Part shown: piece after piece, positions 10,873 to 23,231 of the stretch
Position numbering within the stretch: the stretch's first letter is position 1
How the letters are laid out: each line of letters starts with the position of its first letter
Source: Phoenix dactylifera
Lineage: Eukaryota; Streptophyta; Magnoliopsida; Arecales; Arecaceae
Direction: 5' to 3'
Assembly (NCBI RefSeq): GCF_009389715.1
Contig: NW_024067666.1
Coordinates: 3,079,001 to 3,143,000 of the forward strand
Length of the DNA stretch: 64,000 bases
Program-made: the position numbers and the translations under genes
The notes under the pieces: generated by a model
Seen by the model: the letters and a program-made list of their open reading frames with translations, nothing else
The model's database searches: none
What the model was told of the DNA's origin: nothing

Positions 10873-12000
10873 GGTTATATCAAATCAACGGATCAGAGAG
10901 TCTAGTTGCCACAGGATTATTTGCTCACAAGTATACAATTAACTGGTTGCCCTCGATTGTGCTTAACTACCAATAACATGTTCTAATGATGATTTGGAAG
11001 GTCCAAATTCACGCATCATGAGTCTTCATTCTCTCCTGGAAAATTAAAATCCATAATCTGCCCCTAAAAACTTATAAAAAAAAAACACAAATATGCACTC
11101 GCTCAACAACCATTTGTTGAAAATTTGAATCCATATTCTATAATAATTTCATCCACAATTTTCTGTTTGTTTATATTAACTCCAAGAAAAGATGAAGCAT
11201 CCAATGGTGAATCAAATACAGAAAGGAATCTAAACTCGAGCAGACAATATGACAACTCTTTTTTTAAATGTTAGTATTGGAAAAGAAGGAGCAAACGTAT
11301 GGTATATGAGGTATACTAGGAGTGCAGACAACAAAAACTTAGGAGTATTGGTGCATAGACGAAGACTCTGAGCAATATTGTTCAGGCTTTATCACATCCT
11401 GTCAAGGACTCAAGATAGACTCCCAAGACAAAGTTCAGCTAAGCTTCTCTACTGATCCAGATTTTGGCACTGTGTACTCTGTCACAGTCCCAGTCTGGCG
11501 TGTGAAGCCTGAGTATTGAGTACAAAGACCCTGGAGAAGCTTCTGAATCCATTGATGCCAAGTTTGATTTCTTCACTCCAAACAAGAAATGACTATGAGG
11601 CCTTTTTAGTTCCATTTTTTGGTTTTGAATCATATCCATGGAAAATTACTAAGTGAAACAATGTTTGATATTTCATGAGCTGTGGTAATCTGAAAACCTT
11701 TTGGAACCCCTAGGTTGTAAATATATTAGGAGTATGTAAGATAACCATGACAATTGGATGAAGGTTTTACTGTGATTGGATTGGTTTGCACCATGTGGAT
11801 TTGATGGCTAAAGTAGAATGTCTTCTTGGTTTCATGTTAAGATGTAGTTGATTTTGTCGTTGGATTGGTATACATCACCTGCAGTGGGGCAGATTTATGC
11901 TTTTATGTGCAACCGAAGAAGAGGAACCAAATGTATGCTTAATTTGTAGATGCATGAATTCATTGCTTTATTGCTTCTAAGTGGGTTCCTAGGAATATGA
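10873..12000. other. Intergenic, no gene recognised
   Basis: AT-rich sequence without recognisable domains. The 66-codon antisense frame at 11439-11639 has no family features. Confidence 0.4.
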
Positions 12001-12640
12001 TGGGGACATCAAAGCCGTTCGTCCAGACGATCGCGCCATCAGATACTCGCGTTCGCACCGGAGATTGATTTCATTGTGGCTGGGAGATGATCATGAGCCA
12101 CCAGATTGAGTCAGATCTAGATTGGATCCATTTGAGTTTAAGTCATTGTTATTTTATTGCATTATTTACTTTTATTTTAGTCAAGTCAATTTAGTCAGTT
12201 GTTTTGTTATTAGGCAAATCAATTGAGTCAAGTAATTAGATCGAGTGATTGGATCGATTTTGGTATGTAATCAATCGGTGGACTTAGTCAACGGATTGAT
12301 GGTCCAATTTTGGTATGTCGTCAATTGATTAACTTAACTCGGTCATAATATAAGAGCACAAAGTTATAAGGGCTTATTTGGATATTCCTGCAGAAATTGG
12401 GCATGCTGTCTCGCCTAGTTGCAATCTTCTAATAACCCACTTAAATTTTAATCTAAATCTCAGCTTATGAGTTTGTTGTTCTATAAGAAAAATAAAGATC
12501 TATAGTGGTCTTGTTCGCCTTTCTATAGAATTCGAGCTATCGAGGTATTGGGTCGATATGTGCCATACCTAAATAGACTATCCGGTGCTCCAAGTTGTAC
12601 ATGTTTTTTAAATATAAAAAAGTATTGTGATGATTATGTG
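12001..12640. mobile_element. Possible degenerate LTR-like fragment
   Basis: GC-rich opening (12010-12070), then a region full of TCAATT/GTCAA-type repeats, a TATA-like ATAATATAAG near 12346-12355 and a leader-like stretch, resembling the layout of an LTR. I could not find a matching partner or target duplication, so this is tentative. Confidence 0.25.
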
Positions 12641-12932
12641 AAAACTGTCTTTAAATATAAAATAATAACTTGCATTTTTAAAAAAAGTTTTTGGACTTTT
12701 AACAATATACAAAAGAAATAGAAATATCAAAATCCAACGTATTTTGCTGGACTCTGGAGACATCCTCCGTTTCTCATGTTGTTGTAGATAAATAGATAAG
12801 TAAATAAATAGATTAATATTTAGAAATTTTAAAATTTAGGCAGACAGCTAAGATTGAACAAATACTCGTATCACCATGACACATTATAATATGGGGTGTG
12901 CGGTTGGATAACTCCCAAAGACGAGGGGGAAA

Positions 12933-13850
12933 ATGAAAAATCTGTCACCTATATATTATTTGTCAATAACAACGTACCCTAAACGCTGTGAACCCTTCGT
13001 TTCGTTTCGTTTTGTCTCTCTAGCGCTTCCACAAATCGCTCGTTTATTTCCTCTCTCTTCTCTCCTCCTCCTCGCCCCGTCGATCGCCCCCAAAATCCCG
13101 CAACGGTGGAAAAAAGGAAGAATGTTTTCCTCGATTTCTAATCTTGAGATTCTCTCGCGAGCCCCATCGCCGGGAGCTTGAATTCTTGCGCGAGCTCGGG
13201 GGTTCTGAGGATCGAGAAGGCGCGCTCTTTCTAGGGTTTTGTACCCTTCTTTCCTGTCTTCTTTAGGGTTTTTTGGTTTCGATCGGTAGTCATTTACGTG
13301 TTGCTAGACCGGTTTACTCGAATCCCCGCGGCATTGGGGATATCTCGGTTGTTGCGTCGTTGGGGGTCTCCGTGGTTCGTGGAAACGAGGGCCCGGATCG
13401 GGTGCGATCGATTGGATTGAAGGGCTTGGAGAAGAAAGACGAGGTCTTGATCCTTGGTCCCTTGGTCACGGTTTCTTTTTCCTTTTTCCCTTGCTGCACC
13501 CCCATTTTCTTGCCCAGTTCCATCTTGTGGCAATCTGTCGAATTTCAAGAAGGTAGGTTCTTTTAGTTAGATTGGTGCATTAGTATTAAGTTTTGGTTCC
13601 TGCAACCGACATTAGAAAAATATTGCATTTTTTGGGGATTTATAGCAGTTGGGAGATTCATTGCCCTTGTTAATTTGAGTTTCTGTGGGCTTCATTGAGA
13701 AGAAAGGGGAAAAAACCATCTTCGTAGGCTAAGGCTGTTCTTTTTGTGGTTTGAGGGTAAACTAACAATCCTCTTCTTCTTGTTGTTGTTAAAAAGGGAA
13801 AGGAGGCATTTCTGAGACGGCATAGATCAGTTACGTTGAAGTAGCCCTGC
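12933..13850 (+). promoter_or_regulatory. Promoter-proximal region and 5' leader of the nucleotidyltransferase gene
   Basis: A pyrimidine-rich leader begins near 12990. Two telo-box-like AGGGTTTT motifs (13233-13240 and 13265-13272) are present; such motifs are common near starts of housekeeping plant genes. A leader intron from GTAGGT at about 13552 to the AG at about 13829 is plausible. The frames in this stretch are not conserved proteins that I recognise. Confidence 0.45.
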
Positions 13851-16800
13851 ATGGGCGATCATGGAGATTTGCCGCAGCCAAGTGGCCTGTTGCCTAATGG
13901 CCTTTTGCCCAATGAAGTGGCCTGTGTGACCCAAGTCCTTGATGCGGAGAGGTGGTCTAAAGCTGAGGAAAGAACGGCGGAGCTTATTGATTGCATTCAA
14001 CCCAACAGACCATCTGAGGAGCGCAGGAATGCTGTGGCCAATTACGTTCAGAGGCTTATAACGAAGTGTTTCTCCTGTCAGGTGGGTCTTCTTTTCGAAC
14101 TTTTTCCTTCAGAAAAATGGCAGTTCTTCAAACCTTGAGACTTTCATTTATTTGTTGTATTTGAAAGCAATAGCTGGGCTTTGCCAATTTCCTTTGTTAA
14201 CTGCATAATTTATCTGAAGTTAGGCTTTTACTTGTAGGTTAAAATACCTTTTTGCATCCTACTATCTAGTGCAGATGTCTCAGTTGTTTGAAGTAATTTG
14301 GTTTCAAATGTAGTCAGGATAATTAAAATTTGATTTTCATATACTAGAAAGACTGGATAACAATGATTAAGAAACCTATTGATCAGAAAAAAGCGCAATC
14401 ATATTCTGCTATTTATAAATGACATAAAGCTTATCAACGATGGTAAGAAGTAGTGACATGATGTTGGGTTAGTGAAAGGAAGCCTGAGATAATAGAGTTT
14501 TGAATCATTTGAATCAAAAGTAAGTGCTTGGAGTCTGATTTTGGTGGGTATATGGTTTGAATTGAGGATGTAATTAGAATTGGGAGGATAAGATATATTC
14601 AAACAAACTGCTTTGTTACCATTCTCCTTTTCTCTTGTTGAAGGGAGCAACAAGGTCTCGGTGCTGCATGCTAGTTCCATGCTGGCTTGGCATGACCATG
14701 GTTCAAGCCATGTTGTAGTAGTGCTTGATATGCGCTTGCATGCAAAGTTTGCATTGGCAAGTGGCCATGCCATGTGATGGTGTAGGCCTAGCATGGTGCA
14801 TGCCGAGCTGCACGGGCTCATAAAACCAGCTCTTCGATCCTTGGGTAGCTAAAATAATATATATGGGGAATCTCTTGCCTTTCGTTCTATTTTGTAAAAG
14901 GTGGAAATGCTGTTGATGACATTTTTAATAACAAAGAAGGCAGTCATCAAAGTGGTGCTGTACTTTTGAATGCCTTGTTATTGTTACATGGGGCTTGAAA
15001 ATATTAAGATAGTTAAGAAACAAATTGTATCATATGAGCCATACTTTCCTTTATATAACTAAGAAGCAAATTGTGTCATATGAACCATGTTTTCCTCTAT
15101 TTAATTAAGACTAACTTTCCTATATGTCAGAAAGTTTGCTAGTAAGGAAAGCCAATGAGACTGATGAACATGAGATAATTGGGGTGGTACATTAGGAATG
15201 TAGAAAAGCATTGGGGCTGGATGGCCTTGATGTGGAGCAGGTTTCAAGTACAAGCTTAGTGATTGAAATAATAGGGTGAGACTTAAATGAAAATTGATTT
15301 GGAATTACTTGAAAGTTTCTGATTTTCAAGTAGCTTTAGATGGGTAATGATGACAAATTGCTATTGTGAAGTTGTAGCAAAATAGTGAGATAGTACTTTT
15401 AATTTTTGTTAGTGAATGTTAGATAAATGATCGATTCACATGTGCTAATTTTTTCTTGGTGTATCTGAATTCACATTTTTTTCCTTCCTTTGAAGCCTGG
15501 CCTAACCTAATCAAGCTCAGCTTATTTTTGGATCTCTTAGTTGACTAAAAATCTAGGCATTAGAGTCATTTTCTAGGGTCGTTTTGAAGTTAGTATATGG
15601 AGGGAGCTAGAGTGACTAGTATTTACTAAAATTTATACGTTGTTAGGGGTAGTGTGCTGGCTGGGCTGTGCTAGAGGTGGTATTTGCTCTGCTTGCCTTG
15701 TAGAAAGCTTGGCCTAGCCGACTCTCAGTCTTGTACTTAGCGGTCACATATAGATGTTTCCACTTTTAATGCTTGTAGTTAGAGGTTCACTCACTTGTGG
15801 CTTTCATTTGATAAATTATTGTTTGGGCAATCTATCAGGCTATCTTCATAGCTTCTCATAGTAGCATCAGTTTTGCTTCATGTGGTTTCCCCATTGCCAT
15901 CTTAGCTTGTTTGTGGATCTTTCTTCACAAAAGCACAACACTCTTGTACATCTGCTTATCAAGTTCCTCGAAGTTTCCTAATGTACCACTATAACACTCT
16001 TATGCCTTTCATTTGACTATTGCTTTGATGATTCCTGACATGTCCAATCTCTTGCCTTAATTGAGGCCCAACTCTTTGGTCACTTCTTATTTATTATCCT
16101 CATACCTTTGTTAACATATCTTATATGCTCAACTATTTCTATTTGTGTTTTCTTAACATATTCTACTACTCGCATGGTGGGTTCTTTTCATGTTGTTATT
16201 ATCACATACTGAAGGGCCACACAGTTCTTGCTTTTTAATTTTCTTTTTGTAGTTATAATCTGTTTCTTTTCGGTCATTTGTAATATTGATTCTGTTTTTT
16301 GACTTATTTCTTAAAAAAATATATAGGTGAATTTAGCTTTTTGGAGAGTAGAGTAGAAATGGAAGGAATGAGTGGTAGATGCCATGATATTCTTGTCTCA
16401 AAACCTTATAGTTTTCTTGATTGGTTTCTGTAACTAATTGTATTGATGTACAAATGCCTAATTTCATCATTCATTTCTCTATATTTTTTGATAATATGTT
16501 GGATTTAGGTAACATTTTTTTAATACTGTCACATGACTCAATATCTTCTGTCATGATGCTTGTTAGGTTTTCACATTTGGGTCTGTACCTCTCAAGACCT
16601 ACTTACCTGATGGAGATATTGACTTGACTGCATTTAGTAAGGATGAGAGTTTGAAGGATACATGGGCCAATGAAGTCCGTGAAGTCCTAGAGAATGAAGA
16701 GAAGAATGAGAATGCTGAATTTCATGTAAAAGAAGTTCACTACATTCAGGCAGAAGTATGCTTCACTAATCTTATGCATATTTATTTTTCAAGTCTTGAA

Positions 16801-19800
16801 AACTTCTCTTTGCATAGTGCAATTTATATGTTTGTGGTAGTTGTCTTAAACGTGGTTTGTCTTATTGAATTTATTGGACTAAGTGAATTATGTTGTAAAC
16901 CATCCCAAAAAGTGTGGTGAAAATGTAATTTATATTCCCCAATATCTTCACTTGCAGAACATGTATCTGGTAACAGGAATGGGAATATAATTATTTGTTA
17001 AGTCTGTCATGTATTGATTGATGATAGAGGAACTCCACTTCTTCCTTTTTTTTTAACTGAGAGAGCATCATTGATAATTTCGGTTCATTTTGAAAAACCA
17101 AAGAGTGAGATGTGTTAAGGACAATAATTTTTATTTTGGCCAATATTTGGTTAGGCTGGTCAATCAAGAAAGATATTATCATGGGTTATTTAAACACATA
17201 TGGACTAATTATATCATTATTCAGATTATGCAGATATTTCCTGAAAGGTCTTAGATAATTTAACTTTTTAAGGCCTGAACAAGAAGTGTAACATCAATGG
17301 AGATTTAAGGTATTCAAAACCTATGTTTGTAGGTGGTAAAAAAGTCACTTAGACAGTCTACCTGAAGGGGCTGTTTGGTCAAGTTTTATTTAATCATTTT
17401 TCTAAAACATTTTTTTGTAAATTTTATCAAAGCAGGTCCTATTAGTGGCCATGCAAATCCCAGTTTTATATATTCGACCGTTTGGCTGTATTATGTTAAA
17501 ACACTGGTTAGTGAGTACATGATATTAAATGATGCTGACAGTCAATATTATTGTGGATTTTGTAGGTATAATCACCATGGCGAACCTACATTCAAAGGCA
17601 CAAAAATTATAGAGTTTAGGAAGGATGGTCAATTAAATCAATATAGCACACTTGTGTAAAATAAAGGCAACCATAAGCCCTTTGCTCAATAAGAGGTAAG
17701 AAAAAAAAAGGGAAAAGAGCATTCTAAGGTAATGATCTGTTCCTAGTACTGTAGATGGGCTTGCGACACAAAGGAAGATTCAACTAGGGGAAACATCCTG
17801 AACTTGATCCTTTGCAAGATTTCCTAGCAAAGATCTAGTGTAAATTTGTATGCAAATGGTAACAGATATTCAACTAAGTCTCTAAAAGCACAGATGTTCA
17901 AAACAAGGACATAGAATATGCTGACTATCAATCAAAACTTGGAGGGTTTGCGTAAGGGTTGTGTTTTAAGTACAACTAATTCATCATGATGGTTGGGTTT
18001 GGCAAAGAAAAAGTTTTTAATGCAAGCATAGGGATTATGCTTATGGATTTTGGCTGGAAATTAGCTTAGGCTGCTAAAGGATATCCATAGAGAACGATTG
18101 ACGGGAGAAAGATGAGGAAGAGGACAAGGGGAGGGAGAAAATGAAATACCTGATTTGGACGTTCTTGATCTTATTGTAGAGGGAGTCCACTTTGTATCCT
18201 GGAGGGGGGAGCTGATCTTGCAGGGCTTCTGGTGTCTAGAGGATGGGTGAGATTCTCTAGTTGGAGATATGAGCAGGTGCGGTGGGGAATAAACTAGGGG
18301 TTCTGATAAAGATTTTCATAAAACCCAGTTTTTGAGTTTTAAGAAAGACTTTGTAAAATAATAATGTGTTCAATTATTTGATTTAAACATCAGTTTATGT
18401 AAAACTCACTTCATATTATGATTTACATAAATCAACGCAATAACCAAACACTCCCAAAGAGTTAATCTTTTCAGTGCCTTAAGAACAGTTGTTTTGCATG
18501 GTTTGTGAAGTCTTATGAACAGTGAATTTTCTAGATAATAAGTGTATACATTTCTCCATACAGATTACATATTATGTGTTATGTTGTAGGCTTCAAAGGT
18601 CATTTATTTTTCCTTTCTTTTTTCTTTAAGCATGTATTTTCATTTAAGATTTTATTATTGACATCCCATTAAGTTCATTATAAAGGTATAACACACAGAT
18701 AGCATACTCATGTATACATATATTTACATAGATATATACACATACATACATACATGTAATCATACATATACATACATAGATACATATGCCCCCCCCCCCC
18801 CCCCCCCCCCCCACATATATATGTATGTATGTTTTAGCATATGTGTGTGTGTGTGTGTATAACTGGACTACACACTTTACCTTAAATCCTTGAAAAAGGA
18901 GTTAATTATTCAAAATCAATAATGGATCATCCAAATTCAAAGCCTAAATTGTGGAACATGACCTACACTACAAAAAGTGCCAAGAAACAAAAAAATGTGT
19001 TTAACATAATTATCAAGTAGAGGTGTCAAAATAGATGATTGATAACACAATACTGTATTTTGCTATGACCTAATTATCAAAACCTAGTGAATTTAAGTTT
19101 ACTCATATTCTAAGATATGTAGATCATGATCCATGAAGTGGATTTTTGATTTTTATGTCTTGTCATGTATTTCACCACACAACTGCAATTGATATTGCTT
19201 ATTTTCTATGAACTTGATACATTGGTGAGAGATACTAAAATATATGAATTTTTATTTCTAGGCATTTTCATAGTATAGATCATGGTCAAGGGTTTGGATG
19301 TTCAATTTATATGCCCTATCAATTTTAAAATTGTTAACTCCTTTTACAAGGAATTAATGAAAAATGTATGGTCAAACTCATATGTATGTGTCATATCATG
19401 TATTGTAGTACACTAGTGCAATTGCTGCCATTAATTTTTGTACCCACTTGATACATAGATTAGAGACCACCAAACTATGTGAAATTTAGATTCTAGGCAT
19501 TTTTTGCTATGTAGAATATTGCTAGCGGTATGAATCTTCAATGAATTCCAGTACTGGCAATGCAGGTCAACATGATAACAGCAGCTTGAGATATGAAGCG
19601 AGATTGCTTCAATTAAGGGAAGCATACAGAGGTTTTAACAAGAATTTTGTCACTTTTAAATCAATGATCAGATCTGCAATTTTGTAGCTTTTTAGATGCG
19701 AGATGAATCTATCATAAATGGAGGTTATCATTATGGTGATTAAGCTTTTAAACTGGCTGGTGGTAAGAGGGATGATGGATGCATCGATGACTTTGAGAAC

Positions 19801-22800
19801 AACAAAAAGTTCATGGAGATAAATTCATAGTTATGCAGGTGATCTCTTGAGATTGAGTTAGTGAGATTGGCAAGTAATAATTGCATGCTAATGAGTCAAG
19901 CAAGCTTGTGAGTGAGGCTTGCAAAGTGAGCCATTAACAAAGTGGATTGGCCAACAAGATGATTGAAGCTGAAAACTTGAAGGTGCTAGAAGGACATTTT
20001 GATGGGGCTAGAGATTGGAGTATGATGTAGTCGACTTTGGAAGAAAGTACATATATCAGGTGTATGGAATATATTCTTGAGGTGAAAAACCAAAAACTAG
20101 GATTAGGTACACAATAGGATGGAAAAAGTAAGTGGGCTTATTAGGTGTCCATGCATGTGCGAGCTTGAAGTATATACTACCTTGATGGATCATATAGTTT
20201 AATAATAGATGTTAGCATCTATTTCATTATAAAATACTTAGTAGATGTATTTGTCTCTTGGTGGGGGGGATTCAATTCTTAAGTTAATTTTGCTGTTTAC
20301 ACTTAGATACATCTGTCTATATGATTGATTGTGAGGGCTAAGATGAACTATCTTTTCATCCCATTTTATACTTAGGTATGTAAAGAATGTTCCTAAAGAA
20401 GGGCACAGTGCATATAACTACAATTCTTTTTTAAGTTGTGAATGAAAGTTTTCAATTTTAGAAAATTCAGCCTAACTCGCATTTTTGATATCTTGTGCAT
20501 ATGCCCTTGCAATTTGGGAATCATCATTTGTATTATTTCTAATCTAATATTTATCTTTAAATATTAATATTTAGTATTCATAACCAAGGTTTAGGTATCA
20601 AGCCCAGTACCAGTATTTTACTAGTGCCAGGATAGTACCATCCCGACTCTTGTGACAGTCCAATGTTTTGGTATTATATTGTGAAGTAATTATTTTTGTT
20701 TTCCCCTTTTTTAATTTTTTTATCTTAAATGAAGTTTTAGTGAATATCAATATATTTGGCATGATTTCCTCTATATTTTTTATTCATTGGCCAAATCAGT
20801 GCTGAAAAAAGGGAAGTTGTGATTTATCAGATGTGCAAGGTTGTTTTGGCATCAAGGAAACCAGATTGTAGCGAAGGGAGGCCAAACCTGCCCCCTTTCC
20901 CTTCTTTCTCCTCCCGCTTCTGCTCTTTTTCTTTCTTTTACGCTTTCCGCCTCTCTTTCTCTGCTTGCAGATTCCATCCTCCTGACTGAAAGAATGAGAA
21001 AAGAGGGCGTGCCCCTCCCCCCTGACCCTCTCCAAAAAAGTTTCTTTCTCGCTTTTTTGAAAACTAGGCAATTCTGTCAGGTGGTCGCCTCAGTTTGCCA
21101 ATCCTGACCATTTTAACTGGGACAGGCAGAACATCCTAGCCCATGAAGGGACCAATATCCTGCAGGCATCCCAGGTGCCAGTTTCTGGCAGGAATGGTGC
21201 ACCACTGGCGGTACCGACCCAACCTGCCAGTACTATAGTCGTTCATTGGTTTTATTAAAATTAGTAATTGGGAGCTGGATCATATCTATGTTTTTCTTGC
21301 TGATGGAGCTTTTCTGTCATTTATTGTGATGTTGCTATAAAGCAGACAATGCTGTGCCTGAACATCATAAGGTGACAGGTAGAAATGATGACATTATATG
21401 AAGCTATGCCTCTGCATCATTTAAAAGATGATTTTTAATCTCTAGTCCTCAATTAAGAGGCTGAGATCCCAGATGTTTTTTGTGCCTTTTGGTACTTTTA
21501 TATTCTTTCTATAATGATTTTTTTTTAGGTTCTGTTGAGTACCATGCATAGTTTCTGCATCTTTTTTGACCTAGCATAAGAATACTATGTATCTATACTT
21601 TTGGCACTTATTTTTTTAGTTACTGTCTATATTATCTGGTTATATGTTTGTAAACATATTTATGAAGCCCTTTGAATGCAGTTCTCTTTCTTCATCATAT
21701 TTGAATTTGGTCATGTCTTTAATCTGCATTAAAGTTCAGATTCAGCTGATGCCAGTAGCTGGGATAAAGCCTGCTTGCCTTTTTTTTTTTTTAAGGTTTT
21801 CAGGACAGTTCTTCTAGCTTTTTATGTTTGTGGCATTATGATGTTTCATTATGCCCACCTTTCACACATGTAGATTTGACCCCCAATTTTATCCATTTTT
21901 TCAGGTAAAGATTATAAAGTGTCTTGTAGAAGATATTGTGGTCGATATATCATTTAATCAGCTTGGTGGATTATGTACACTTTGTTTCCTTGAACAGGTG
22001 AGTTGCTGGTGCCTTAAGCATAGCTCATACTTATGTTTCGAAAAAAAGTGAAAAATGATGTTTGTAAAGCCTTTCGAGCATTTATAAAACCTTTTGCTAA
22101 TTAATATCCAATTTCTGCAGATTGATCATATCATAAATCATGATCACTTATTCAAACGGAGTATTATACTGATCAAGGCCTGGTGTTACTATGAGAGCCG
22201 TATATTGGGTGCTCATCATGGCCTCATTTCTACATATGCTTTGGAAACTTTGGTTCTATATATATTTCATGTGTTCAATAATTCATTTGCTGGACCGCTT
22301 GAGGTAATTTCTTTTATTTTGTTTATTCCTTTTTGTTATTAAATTTTGAATATAACAATATTTATTATTGTCAATCATAGGTCCTATATCGTTTTTTGGA
22401 GTTTTTCAGCAACTTTGATTGGGATAACTTTTGTGTTAGCCTTTGGGGTCCTGTACCTATTAGTTCACTTCCAGATATGGCTGGTGAGTTCATCCTTGCA
22501 TTTTTTTTATAATGGGAGAAAAATATGAAATGCCACCTCCTATTTCTCACCTTTGAAATATCATTCAGCGGAACCTCCTCGAAAGGATAGCGGTGAATTG
22601 TTGCTCAGCAAGGTCTTTCTTGATATGTGTAGTACGGTATTTGCTGTTATGCCAGTTGGTCAGCCTTTTGTTTCGAAGCATTTCAATGTTATCGATCCTT
22701 TACGTATAAACAACAACCTTGGACGCAGTGTTAGTAAAGGTATTGTGCACTTATATTGGCTCTGCTATTTTCTGTCTTTTATGGTAGGATCGGCCGAAAC

Positions 22801-23174
22801 TGCTTAATTGATGGTGCTTTTTTGAAAATCATTTCTAGCATATTTATCTGTTTATCTTGCAAGTGAAGGTTATATTGTTGTTTGCTTCACAATCTAAACC
22901 AGGACTTCAAGAGGATCTACTTTCTATGCTGTTTAGATGAAAGTATGTTTGTTTTAGGCTTGAGAAAGGGGCCGCAGGGCAGGGTGTTTAAGTTCTTGAG
23001 CAAATGGATCTGATTTTGGCTTTCTCTGTTCACGACTCCGGTTATATTGAATCAGCCCTTTGGCTTTAGCTGGGCACCTTGGCACTAGGATGTGAAGCTG
23101 TGAACAAATAGTCTCTTGTCCCTTGTTTTCTTAAACAAGAGAACCACATGAGCAGCTTAATACACTTGCCTGTA

Positions 23175-23231
<57 letters not shown>

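Larger units (their letters stand above)
16756..21904 (+). other. Intron 2 of the nucleotidyltransferase gene
   Basis: 5149 bp, GTATGC to TTTTTCAG. It contains a TA/CATA-type microsatellite with a 24-base C homopolymer and a GT run (about 18700-18858), a diverged direct repeat (about 19160-19530) and a possible hAT-like remnant (about 20584-21240). No open frame with family features. Confidence 0.8.
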
